In this document: piece by piece, positions 22,759 through 29,114 of the stretch
Numbering within the stretch: the stretch's first letter is position 1
Layout: every line of letters begins with the position of its first letter
Assembly: GCA_003524305.1 (NCBI GenBank)
Contig: DQHW01000032.1
Span: 11,537-40,650, forward strand
Length of the DNA: 29,114 bases
Source of the DNA: Anaerolineaceae bacterium
GTDB lineage: Bacteria > Chloroflexota > Anaerolineae > Anaerolineales > Anaerolineaceae
Direction of reading: 5' to 3'
Notes under the pieces: model-generated
Told to the model about the DNA's origin: nothing
Databases searched by the model: none
Seen by the model: the letters and a program-made list of their open reading frames with translations, nothing else
Position numbers and translations under genes: made by a program

Positions 22759-23855
22759 GCTTATTTGAAACATTTATTAGGGATGAAAACGGCAATCGTG
22801 TGGGACAGATTGAAGACTATTCCAATCTAACCTTTGTGAGAAGGTTTAATGCAGTAGGTACCTGGTCACTTGCATCAACGCCAGAATCCCTTTCGATGCT
22901 TACAAAAAAAGGAGGCATTGAAGTCTATCGGAACGGAGAACCTCATTTCAGTGGTTATGTAAGAAGATTCCACAATGAAAATGGTTTGGAATTAGTCGTC
23001 TCGGGAAAAAATGACTTGATGGTGGTTGAAAAGCAATTAGCTTACCCAGTGCCAGGTGGTGCACCATTTTCAACTGACTATGATGTACGGACTGGAATTG
23101 CGGAAACCATAATTAAGCAATTTGTTGATGTCAATATTGGTCCAAATGCAATACCTGCACGCAGGGTTCCAGGTCTTTCTATCGAGACGGATTATGGAAG
23201 AGGCGGAACTGTAACCGGAAGAGCGAGATTTGATAAATTATTAGAATTGATCAACTCACTCTCAATTAATGGCGGAATCGGATTCAGAATCAGGAATCTT
23301 GTTTTTGAAACTTTTATCCCTGAAGACAAAACTGGGACTATTGTTTTCTCAAAGGAGCTTGGGACGCTTGGTGATTTTGCTTCTGATATCGAAGCCGGCC
23401 AAGCAAACTATATCGTTTGCGGTGGGAGTGGTGAAGGATCAGCACGAACCTTCGTTGAAGGAAGTAATTCTGAATCAGTTTTAGATTGGGGTCGGGCTGA
23501 GTTCTTTTTGGATAAGGGGAATACTTCATCGGCGATAGAACTAAACGCAGCAATATTGGAAGAGCTAACAAAACAAAAGGAAAAAATAACGATTACTTTT
23601 TCTCCAATGGGTACTGAAAATATGCGCCCTGTAGATGATTATGATGTAGGAGATTGGGTTACTTATATTGAGGATGGAGTATCTACAACACATCAGGTAA
23701 GAGAAATGAAAACAACAGTATCTTCGACTGATGGGGAAGACATCACTTTAGCTATCGGAACTGACGGTGCTTCAAGTGACCTGGGTACATATTCGAAGAT
23801 TTATTCGAGAGTCAGGGATATTGATCAACGATTGAACGCACAAGAGCGGAGGTAA
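22755..23855 (+). CDS. tail tip protein, Gp37-like (Tal-type)
   Basis: The protein has 366 residues. It resembles the Siphovirus Gp37-like tail protein family: N-terminal DENGNRVGQIEDYSNLTFVRRFNAVGTWSL, then GGIEVYRNGEPHFSGYVR, then a central block with FDKLLELINSLSINGGIGFRI, then DIEAGQANYIVCGGSGEG. This protein usually forms the cone beneath the Dit ring, where the tube opens. It lies between Dit and the receptor-binding genes and ends two bases before the next gene. Confidence 0.83.
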   Translation: MSLFETFIRDENGNRVGQIEDYSNLTFVRRFNAVGTWSLASTPESLSMLTKKGGIEVYRNGEPHFSGYVRRFHNENGLELVVSGKNDLMVVEKQLAYPVPGGAPFSTDYDVRTGIAETIIKQFVDVNIGPNAIPARRVPGLSIETDYGRGGTVTGRARFDKLLELINSLSINGGIGFRIRNLVFETFIPEDKTGTIVFSKELGTLGDFASDIEAGQANYIVCGGSGEGSARTFVEGSNSESVLDWGRAEFFLDKGNTSSAIELNAAILEELTKQKEKITITFSPMGTENMRPVDDYDVGDWVTYIEDGVSTTHQVREMKTTVSSTDGEDITLAIGTDGASSDLGTYSKIYSRVRDIDQRLNAQERR

Positions 23856-23857
23856 AA

Positions 23858-25234
23858 ATGACGAGATATTATTATCCATTTGATTCGGGGCCAGGGGCAT
23901 CGGTAATGACGGGGCAATGGTCCAGGATGGCGAGGCTTTGGAAACCTGATGGAGTGATCTTTGGGTATTCCAACGAATATCAGGTTTTTGCAGATAGCAG
24001 TGGAAAACAAGTCAAGGTGAAAACTGGTGCAGTATGGATTAAAGGTGGATATGCATATGATACGGCGGAAAACACAATTGCGTTGGCCTCTAATGCATCA
24101 GGAAACCCACGTATTGATGTAATTGCTGCGGAAATTGATTGGGTGAATAACACAATGGGGATTGTGGCTATTACCGGAACCCCGGGAGTAACACCATCGG
24201 CGCCAGCTCTTACTCAAACTGATGGAACCAAATGGCAGATTAAACTTGCCCAGGTCGCTATTGCAAATGGATATACCACAGTGGCTGCTGGTGATGTCTC
24301 TGATTATCGGTCATATTGCCAACGCGGCCAGATCAATATTTTGGGGTTGCAACCCCCTGTCACATCTGCTGGTGATTATGGTTTGGATAAGGCTGGCGAT
24401 GGAGGTGTTAATTGGAAACAATGGCAGTTGGCCAAGGGAGAATATGAAGAAAGCTCAAACCTATATAAAATGCCTGACCGGTATTCCGGAGGCGGTTTCA
24501 GAGCAAAAATTTTGGTACAGGCTGTTCCTTATTCATTGGATAACTGTGAAACAGCCTGGACAGCCAACGCCAATGTAACCCAAGCACAAGAAACGTCCCT
24601 CATGAAGGAAGGTGCCGCCGCTCAAAAATTCACCATTGGGGCGGCATTCACCACGGGAATTGCTGGTTACCATGCTATCACAAGCGTAGATTTACATCTC
24701 TATAAAAAAATCTACGAATGGATCAAATCAGATATAGCCACAAACGCTGGAGATCTTCAGCTTGTTCTGGATAACACAGCCGGGTGTGTAAGCCCCGAAA
24801 AAACATTTGATGTGCCTGCACTAGCTGCTGGCGTGATGACTCTCTGTGAGTGGGATTGCGGTGACATGTCTGCCACAGGCGCCATCATTTCTGTTGGTCT
24901 CAAAGTAGCTGTCGATAAAGGTGCCCAAGTGGTGACAATTGACCAAGTTTGCTTAACCGGGCAGTCTATTTTTGGTCTTGAGGCCGTGGCAATCAACCCT
25001 GGTGATGATCTTAACTCAGTAGTGTTCGGAACTCCAGAATATTCTGAATTGACCACCTTGCGTTTTATAAAGCCGGTTGAAATTGAGATCTCCACACCAG
25101 TTGTAGCATCGGGCAGCCCTGCGCCCGGAAGTTATCTAAAATTCAGATTGAGCCGCAAAAATGATGCAAGCGATACTCATGGGGCTGATGTGGCGATAAT
25201 CACATCCACTGTTTATTATCCTGAGGCGGTGTAA
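23858..25234 (+). CDS. tail fibre or baseplate receptor-binding protein
   Basis: The protein has 458 residues. Residues 1-150 resemble the N-terminal platform domain of siphovirus baseplate/receptor-binding proteins (YYYPFDSGPGASVMTGQWSRMAR, VKVKTGAVWIKGGYAYDTAENT, DGTKWQIKLAQVAIANGYTTVAAGDVSDYRSY). Residues ~225-370 look like a jelly-roll carbohydrate-binding module (NCETAWTANANVTQAQETSLMKEG onward) and probably recognise surface sugars. This is the best host-recognition candidate. Receptor binding is inferred from position and fold appearance. Confidence 0.72.
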   Translation: MTRYYYPFDSGPGASVMTGQWSRMARLWKPDGVIFGYSNEYQVFADSSGKQVKVKTGAVWIKGGYAYDTAENTIALASNASGNPRIDVIAAEIDWVNNTMGIVAITGTPGVTPSAPALTQTDGTKWQIKLAQVAIANGYTTVAAGDVSDYRSYCQRGQINILGLQPPVTSAGDYGLDKAGDGGVNWKQWQLAKGEYEESSNLYKMPDRYSGGGFRAKILVQAVPYSLDNCETAWTANANVTQAQETSLMKEGAAAQKFTIGAAFTTGIAGYHAITSVDLHLYKKIYEWIKSDIATNAGDLQLVLDNTAGCVSPEKTFDVPALAAGVMTLCEWDCGDMSATGAIISVGLKVAVDKGAQVVTIDQVCLTGQSIFGLEAVAINPGDDLNSVVFGTPEYSELTTLRFIKPVEIEISTPVVASGSPAPGSYLKFRLSRKNDASDTHGADVAIITSTVYYPEAV

Positions 25235-25236
25235 AA

Positions 25237-25851
25237 GTGCCTATATTAACTCTTCAGCCAGATGAATCAAATGGTATTGATACCTCAATTATTTCTTGGG
25301 TGCCCAACACTCCTCGCGGAACCGATGCTTCATTTTATACTGGAAACGATGGTGGAAATATAGGTAGAGGTTTGATTAAATTTGACTTGTCATCAATCCT
25401 ACACGGAGCAATTGTAAAATCGGCTGTTTTAACCCTTACATCGGTCTATGTTTGGGCAGGTTACTCAGGTGTTTTGAAGATTTATAGATTAAAAAGACCC
25501 TGGGTTGAAGCTGAAGCAACCTGGAATGTTTATGCCTCAGGATTAAACTGGCAAACTGCTGGGGGGTTTGGGGTAAATGATTGTGATCAAACTGAGATTG
25601 GAAGTGCAACATATAACAGCGCCCTTCCCGTAGGAACTTTATGCAATGTCACTTTATCACCATTACTAATAATGGATGTGATTAATGAAAAATTCGTCAA
25701 TGGATTCTTGCTAAAGGGTTCAACTGAAGTTCCTGGCACATTAGCAACTTGGGGATCTTCCAATAGTGGAAGTAACGCACCAAAACTTGTGATTGATTAT
25801 GCGCCGGGTGATTCAGCGGCAATGTCAGATTCTGAAGAATCAATAATGTAG
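25237..25851 (+). CDS. DNRLRE-domain (carbohydrate-binding-like) tail protein
   Basis: The protein has 204 residues with a GTG start at 25237, three bases after the previous stop and with only a weak binding site (GAGG). A DNRLRE-type beta-sandwich fills most of it: GRGLIKFDLSSI, then AVLTLTSVYVWAG, and the hallmark tryptophans in RPWVEAEATWNVYASGLNW (W89, W96, W105). Such modules are found in secreted bacterial carbohydrate-active and surface proteins and in phage tails. It probably contributes to host binding beside the fibre. A GGAGG site at its 3' end precedes the endolysin ATG. Confidence 0.72.
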   Translation: MPILTLQPDESNGIDTSIISWVPNTPRGTDASFYTGNDGGNIGRGLIKFDLSSILHGAIVKSAVLTLTSVYVWAGYSGVLKIYRLKRPWVEAEATWNVYASGLNWQTAGGFGVNDCDQTEIGSATYNSALPVGTLCNVTLSPLLIMDVINEKFVNGFLLKGSTEVPGTLATWGSSNSGSNAPKLVIDYAPGDSAAMSDSEESIM

Positions 25852-25859
25852 GAGGAAAA

Positions 25860-26855
25860 ATGGGACTCAAATACAGCTCTTTTGCAATCAAGGGGATAGA
25901 TGTCAGCCAGTTCAATGGAACGGTTGATTGGGATAAAATTGTTGCCGATTTTTCTGGCATTCGGGTTGGTTACGGTCACACGATTGATACAAAGTTCAAA
26001 GAAAACTGGATGAATTCAAAGGGGAAGGTTAATCGAATCCCATACTGGTATATGGATTATTATTCCAACTATATCCAGGGGTGGGCTGGATTCGGGATGA
26101 AGGATTACGCTTTTGGGGCTAAACAGGCGGATATTTGTCATAATGCGCTGGAAAACGATATGGAGGGTGCAGTCTTTTTGGATATCGAAAACGGTAATCC
26201 AAATTATGCACCAGCACTATCTACGGTTTCGCAAAGGGCTCAGGCCATTGCAAAAGGTTTTCTGCAGCACATGGATGAGTTGAATAACAAAACAAATGGC
26301 ATTTATTGTTCGTTGGATCTGCTAAAGTGGTTTGATGATTGGTTCAAAGACCGACCGCTTTGGGTGGCCTGGTATGATGAAAATCAATCCATCGCAAGTG
26401 TATTAAAGGCAGTAAGAGCGGCTGGATGGCGCGGACCGGTTTGTATCTGGCAATATGCATCTGATGGAGATATGGATGATGACGGTCTGGGTGACGGCGT
26501 TGCGATGGGTACAAAGGTCAAAACCCTTGATCTGAATGCATTGATGATCACAGCGAGTCAATATCGTAATCTATTTGGTGGTTGGATTGTCATTCAAAAT
26601 GTACCTGTTGATAAACCTGATGATGAAGTGCCGGTGGTGGTTCCGGTTGAAACTATAAAGGCTGGAAAATATAAAGTAACCGCATTGCCCTGGGTGAATG
26701 TGAGATCAGGCCCTGGCGTGACCGAAAATAAACTTACTACCCTTTTGCCCGGTAAAGAAATCGAGGTGGCTGAAGTGGTTTCCGGCCCTGGCAGTGGAAA
26801 AGGCTGGGGTAAAGTAGAAGTTTATGTTGCTTTAGATTGCCTGAAAAAGGTGTAA
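25860..26855 (+). CDS. endolysin: GH25 muramidase with C-terminal SH3b domain
   Basis: The protein has 331 residues. The GH25 catalytic domain begins at GIDVSQFNGTVDW with D14, and FLDIENGN carries the D108 and E110 acids. The barrel continues to about residue 240, ending with the usual CIWQYAS and a DLN motif (TLDLNAL). A Pro/Val linker follows, then an SH3b wall-binding domain (about 265-331) with WVNVRSGPGVTENKLTTLLPGKEIEV. It cleaves peptidoglycan at N-acetylmuramic acid bonds to release phage. No signal peptide is seen, so export needs a holin. An unusual acidic loop (DGDMDDDGLGDG) interrupts the barrel's end. Confidence 0.93.
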   Translation: MGLKYSSFAIKGIDVSQFNGTVDWDKIVADFSGIRVGYGHTIDTKFKENWMNSKGKVNRIPYWYMDYYSNYIQGWAGFGMKDYAFGAKQADICHNALENDMEGAVFLDIENGNPNYAPALSTVSQRAQAIAKGFLQHMDELNNKTNGIYCSLDLLKWFDDWFKDRPLWVAWYDENQSIASVLKAVRAAGWRGPVCIWQYASDGDMDDDGLGDGVAMGTKVKTLDLNALMITASQYRNLFGGWIVIQNVPVDKPDDEVPVVVPVETIKAGKYKVTALPWVNVRSGPGVTENKLTTLLPGKEIEVAEVVSGPGSGKGWGKVEVYVALDCLKKV

Positions 26856-26876
26856 AATTCAGCTTATTGGTAGATA

Positions 26877-26909
26877 AGAAGACCCTCAGCGATGAGGGCC
26901 TTCTTTTTT
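26877..26909 (+). terminator. intrinsic terminator after the endolysin
   Basis: AGAAG (26877-26881) and CCCTCA (26883-26888) pair with TGAGGG (26893-26898) and CTTCT (26900-26904) around a GCGA tetraloop, with one A-C mismatch, followed by TTTTT. It ends the late operon. The stop codon of the minus-strand gene lies in its T tail. Confidence 0.88.
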
Positions 26910-27216
26910 ATTCCAGGATATCGCGCGGTTCATCTGATTTTACAAGGTGGATGAATGGTTTGTTGGAAACCATATCAATGTGAAGTATTTTTCCATTGTG
27001 GTACATGTTACTACCTTGTTTTCTCATTAGGTCGATCATTTCAACTCGTTTTAGGTCAACTTCTCGAGGGTAGATGATCTTTTGGGTAGCTTCGACATAA
27101 TCAATAATTTTATTTTCATCGACATAAAAAACCTTTGAGATATCTGTACGGATTAATTCGAAATTTGTCATGTGATCGGAATATGTTTTATTTGATGGGA
27201 CCGAATGATATACCAT
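26908..27216 (-). CDS. hypothetical protein
   Basis: The protein has 102 residues, with ribosome binding site AAGGAAG upstream on the minus strand. It has charged and hydrophobic segments with no clear domain (VFYVDENKIIDYVEATQKIIYPREVDLKRVEMIDLMRK, then NGKILHIDMVSNKPFIHLVKSDEPRDILE), perhaps a small alpha/beta protein. Its AT-rich sequence and orientation against the late operon mark it as a cargo (moron) gene, with its promoter in the divergent space shared with the methyltransferase gene. It may share the terminator at 26877-26909 on the opposite strand. Confidence 0.62.
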   Translation of the reverse strand: MVYHSVPSNKTYSDHMTNFELIRTDISKVFYVDENKIIDYVEATQKIIYPREVDLKRVEMIDLMRKQGSNMYHNGKILHIDMVSNKPFIHLVKSDEPRDILE

Positions 27217-27297
27217 GGCTTCCTTCTTGTTTTAAGAATAACTTCACTACTTGCGAGTTAGAATAATTATAGATTATTTGTTCTATAAGGTGAAGAG

Positions 27298-28035
27298 ATG
27301 ATATTTTTTGGAAATGCAATTCTATATAATGGCGATTGCCTTGATGTAATGCCTATATTGGAGCCAGGGAGCGTTGATCTTATTCTTGCTGATCTACCTT
27401 ATGGAGTAACCGCTTGTGAATGGGATGTGATAATTCCATTTAACCGATTGTGGGCGGAGTATGAAAGAGTGCTCAAGCCGGCTGGAACCTTGATCTTAAC
27501 AGCCAGCCAACCATTCACCACGAAGTTGATCAACAGCAAAATGGATTGGTTCAGATATGAATTGATCTGGAAGAAAAACACAGTTACCGGTCACCTAAAT
27601 TCAAAATATCAGCCCATGAGGGGGCATGAAAACATTCTTGTCTTCTCGCCTGTGAAGACTACAAAAATGACATACCGGCCGCAGGGCTTGGTTCCGGTCG
27701 ACAGAATGAAGCGAACAGGGCGTTCGAGAATCTATAACAAGCAAACTACTGAAATGAGGCACGTCCGGTGGACAAACTTCCCCCGGTCCGTGTTGGAGTT
27801 TGCCTCCGAGACTGATCACCGACATCCGACCCAAAAACCGGCAGCACTTTTGGCTTATTTGATCGAGACTTATTCAGAGCCTGAGGCTGTAGTTTTGGAT
27901 AATACGATGGGGGTGGGGAGCACTGGCGTGGCTGCGCTGCAGGTGGGCAGGAGGTTTATCGGAATTGAAATTGCGGAGGGGTTTTACGGGGTGGCTGTTG
28001 ATCGGATCAGGAATGTTTGCGCGCAAACATTTTAA
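27298..28035 (+). CDS. solitary site-specific DNA methyltransferase
   Basis: The protein has 245 residues. Motif IV is DLPYG (32-36), the catalytic D(L/P)PY of N6-adenine or N4-cytosine methylases. Motif I-like VLDNTMGVGSTG (199-210) binds SAM, and DHRHPTQKP (173-181) precedes it. The order IV then I and the short length fit a beta-class enzyme of the type common in phages. No restriction enzyme partner is adjacent, so it is probably orphan, perhaps hiding phage DNA from host restriction. The final codons NVCAQT come from the third palindrome copy, so its C-terminus may have been altered by it. A GGTGAAGAG site precedes the ATG. Confidence 0.9.
   Translation: MIFFGNAILYNGDCLDVMPILEPGSVDLILADLPYGVTACEWDVIIPFNRLWAEYERVLKPAGTLILTASQPFTTKLINSKMDWFRYELIWKKNTVTGHLNSKYQPMRGHENILVFSPVKTTKMTYRPQGLVPVDRMKRTGRSRIYNKQTTEMRHVRWTNFPRSVLEFASETDHRHPTQKPAALLAYLIETYSEPEAVVLDNTMGVGSTGVAALQVGRRFIGIEIAEGFYGVAVDRIRNVCAQTF
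28012..28031. repeat. 20-bp perfect palindrome, copy 3
   Basis: This copy is identical to those at 7062-7081 and 9701-9720. It forms the last codons of the methyltransferase (NVCAQT, in the same frame as copy 1) and the stop follows four bases later. Confidence 0.95.
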
Positions 28036-28133
28036 AAGGTTTCGATAATTCGTGATTATCACAAGCTTGGATAAGGAATGAATAATTGAACACTCAAGAT
28101 ACAGTTGAGATGGAATATCAAGTGAAAATATGA

Positions 28134-28646
28134 TCAAGTAAGTTTTTGACCGGAAGTCGAAAAAACCTGACCGTAAATTGATTTATATTCAACAAGGATT
28201 GATATTTTTGAAATCATATCTTGAAATATTTGAATTTTTAATTCGTCTGTTTTATCATTTTCCATCAACCATATTAGTGGTAGAGTCTCTCCAACAGGAA
28301 TAAATTCACCAAAATCTATATACACCTTATTAAAATCAATTGACTCACCGAATTGGTTTGTTGATCTTAATGCTTTAAAAAAAATAGTTGGATTGTTTAA
28401 GACATCGTAAACTTGATTATCAATACTTATTGAAATTTTGGTTAAAACTGCCGGACCAATTCCATTGTTTGTTAAGGATATACCGAGATAATCATCATCC
28501 GAAATCCACCAGCTTGTAATACATACATTTGGAGTTACAGATAACCGATAGCTTTTTCGCGTCTCCCATCCTTGCCAAATAGATACCCCCAAAGCACATA
28601 TTCCAATGAAAATTGCAACAATGGTTCCAATACTATCAAAATTCAT
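28134..28646 (-). CDS. membrane-anchored hypothetical protein
   Basis: The protein has 170 residues. It has one N-terminal membrane segment (about 7-25, IGTIVAIFIGICALGVSIW), a short basic link (ETRKSYR), then a beta-rich soluble domain (VTPNVCITSWWISDDDYLGISLTNNGIGPAVL and onward) that resembles the outward-facing domain of many small anchored phage and bacterial proteins of unknown function. A strong site (AGGAGG on its strand, 28651-28656) precedes the ATG. AT-rich and reverse-oriented, it is the last coding gene before the tRNA and is a likely moron; superinfection exclusion is one possible role but nothing shown proves it. Confidence 0.65.
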   Translation of the reverse strand: MNFDSIGTIVAIFIGICALGVSIWQGWETRKSYRLSVTPNVCITSWWISDDDYLGISLTNNGIGPAVLTKISISIDNQVYDVLNNPTIFFKALRSTNQFGESIDFNKVYIDFGEFIPVGETLPLIWLMENDKTDELKIQIFQDMISKISILVEYKSIYGQVFSTSGQKLT

Positions 28647-28800
28647 TTACCCTCCTAAAGCTAAACAACACTCTTCTTTAGATTCGACGGCGCAAACCTG
28701 ACAGGGTCCACGCCGTCTAACCATTCAGCCCTGAGACCAGGGACTGTAGGTTTTGAAGGGGTTTTCGCCTGCAGCTTTAACATTTAAAGAGGCGAAAAAG
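28647..28800. other. hairpin-rich noncoding stretch
   Basis: Three inverted repeats lie here: GACGGCG (28686-28692) with CGCCGTC (28711-28717); CAGCCCTG (28726-28733) with CAGGGACTG (28738-28746, bulged); and TTTTCGCCT (28762-28770) with AGGCGAAAA (28790-28798), which encloses a second stem CTTTAA/TTAAAG (28775-28789). The last could end tRNA transcription on the minus strand, though no U tail follows. No credible gene is seen here. Confidence 0.5.
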
Positions 28801-28873
28801 TGGACCCGGCAGGGATCGAACCTGCGACCAAGCGGTTATGAGCCGCGCGCTCTAACCACTGAGCTACGGGTCC
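28801..28873 (-). tRNA. tRNA with CAU anticodon (tRNA-Ile2 or elongator Met)
   Basis: Read on the minus strand, 73 bases fold as a complete tRNA: acceptor GGACCCG/CGGGTCC, D arm GCTC-AGTGGTTA-GAGC, anticodon loop CTCATAA (CAU), T arm GCAGG-TTCGATC-CCTGC, discriminator A. CCA is not encoded. One mismatch (C27-U43) closes the anticodon stem. From memory the D loop and the stretch CGCTTGGTCGC resemble E. coli ileX, so a lysidine-modified tRNA-Ile2 is plausible; elongator Met remains possible. Its 3' end faces the phage genes, as expected if this is the attachment site. Confidence 0.9.
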
Positions 28874-28983
28874 TCGTTGTATTACCAATTGTTAATTTGC
28901 GCTCTACATCAGCGCCCTTTGGGCGACCCCAGCACCCTTCGGGTGTTTCCGACCCCTACGGAGTCTCCAAAGCTACGGGTCCT
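28862..28983. repeat. 13-base direct repeat of the tRNA 5' end
   Basis: AGCTACGGGTCCT occurs at 28862-28874, covering the first 12 bases of the tRNA and one flanking base, and again exactly at 28971-28983. The second copy has no tRNA body. It may be a remnant of a duplicated tRNA or a past integration event. Confidence 0.7.
28913..28965. repeat. array of three small hairpins with triplet loops
   Basis: CGCCC-TTT-GGGCG (28913-28925), CACCC-TTC-GGGTG (28933-28945) and GACCCC-TAC-GGAGTC (28951-28965, one mismatch) occur at about 19-20 base spacing. Each is a 5-6 bp stem with a 3-base loop. They lie upstream of the tRNA on its strand. Function is unknown; processing or REP-like elements are possible. 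Confidence 0.6.
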
Positions 28984-29114
28984 TTCAGACAGCCAAATTA
29001 TAACATTAAGCTATTAACCTTAGACCAAAATTAGGTTCTTTTTTCGTGTATTTCGCAATTTAGTATGTTTCAAAAGTAACAAGCCCTGGTTTTTAGTAAT
29101 AATGCTTTTCTTTG

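Noticed and set aside
28753..29034. A 93-residue reading frame on the plus strand containing WTRQGSNLRPSGYEPRALTTE
   Set aside because: It is the translation of the antisense of the tRNA gene; this sequence is a well-known false protein seen over tRNA genes.
1..29114. CRISPR array, transposase or IS element
   Set aside because: No regularly spaced direct repeats of CRISPR type, no transposase-like protein and no IS-like terminal repeats were found.
1..29114. Integrase, excisionase or CI-like repressor
   Set aside because: No protein with tyrosine or serine recombinase motifs, nor a clear CI-type repressor, was seen; they probably lie outside the window.

Overview
The window is most of a temperate siphophage genome (a prophage, or an integrated phage-like element) running left to right into a tRNA gene that probably marks its right edge. 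The late genes follow standard HK97-type order: HNH endonuclease, P27-like small terminase, large terminase, portal, S49 protease, major capsid protein, connectors, major tail protein, frameshifted tail chaperone, tape measure, distal tail and tail-tip proteins, GH25 endolysin. No integrase or repressor is present, so the lysogeny genes probably lie left of position 1. The host cannot be named firmly. An endolysin with a muramidase plus SH3b suggests an exposed peptidoglycan wall, the tRNA does not encode its CCA end, and the general look would fit an anaerobic monoderm-like lineage such as Chloroflexota. That assignment is a weak inference.

Region 1 (1-7519, plus strand) is a tightly overlapped early operon. 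Two consecutive ParB-like proteins precede a set of genes that looks like a PRTRC (ParB-related, ThiF-related) cassette: a ubiquitin-like protein with an internal GTKG, a protein in the F position, an E2-like protein with FPNV...ICWG, a JAB/JAMM peptidase with an intact metal-binding motif, and an E1/ThiF-like adenylating enzyme with intact nucleotide-binding residues. Together these could activate, transfer and remove a ubiquitin-like modifier. A replication-type protein follows, with a winged helix at its N-terminus and a DnaA domain I-like C-terminus. The linker-coding DNA of that gene holds a dense nest of inverted repeats that could be the phage origin. A small zinc protein closes the operon.

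Region 2 (7520-8725) is an AT-rich insert on the minus strand. It encodes one protein in which an Mrr-like nuclease domain is inserted between two MraZ/AbrB-like DNA-binding halves. It is followed by a strong plus-strand hairpin terminator that separates early from late genes.

Region 3 (8726-26909) is the late operon: two small membrane proteins, packaging, head, tail and lysis genes. A small membrane protein is hidden between the large terminase and portal genes. The tail chaperone carries a canonical -1 frameshift signal (AAACCCT, a 6-nt spacer and an 8-bp hairpin). A good intrinsic terminator ends the operon after the endolysin.

Region 4 (26908-29114) holds accessory genes (a minus-strand unknown, an orphan DNA methyltransferase, a minus-strand membrane-anchored unknown), a hairpin-rich noncoding stretch, a minus-strand tRNA with a CAU anticodon, and an array of three small hairpins.

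One signal crosses all regions. The same perfect 20-bp palindrome, AATGTTTGCGCGCAAACATT, occurs three times, each time inside a different coding sequence.
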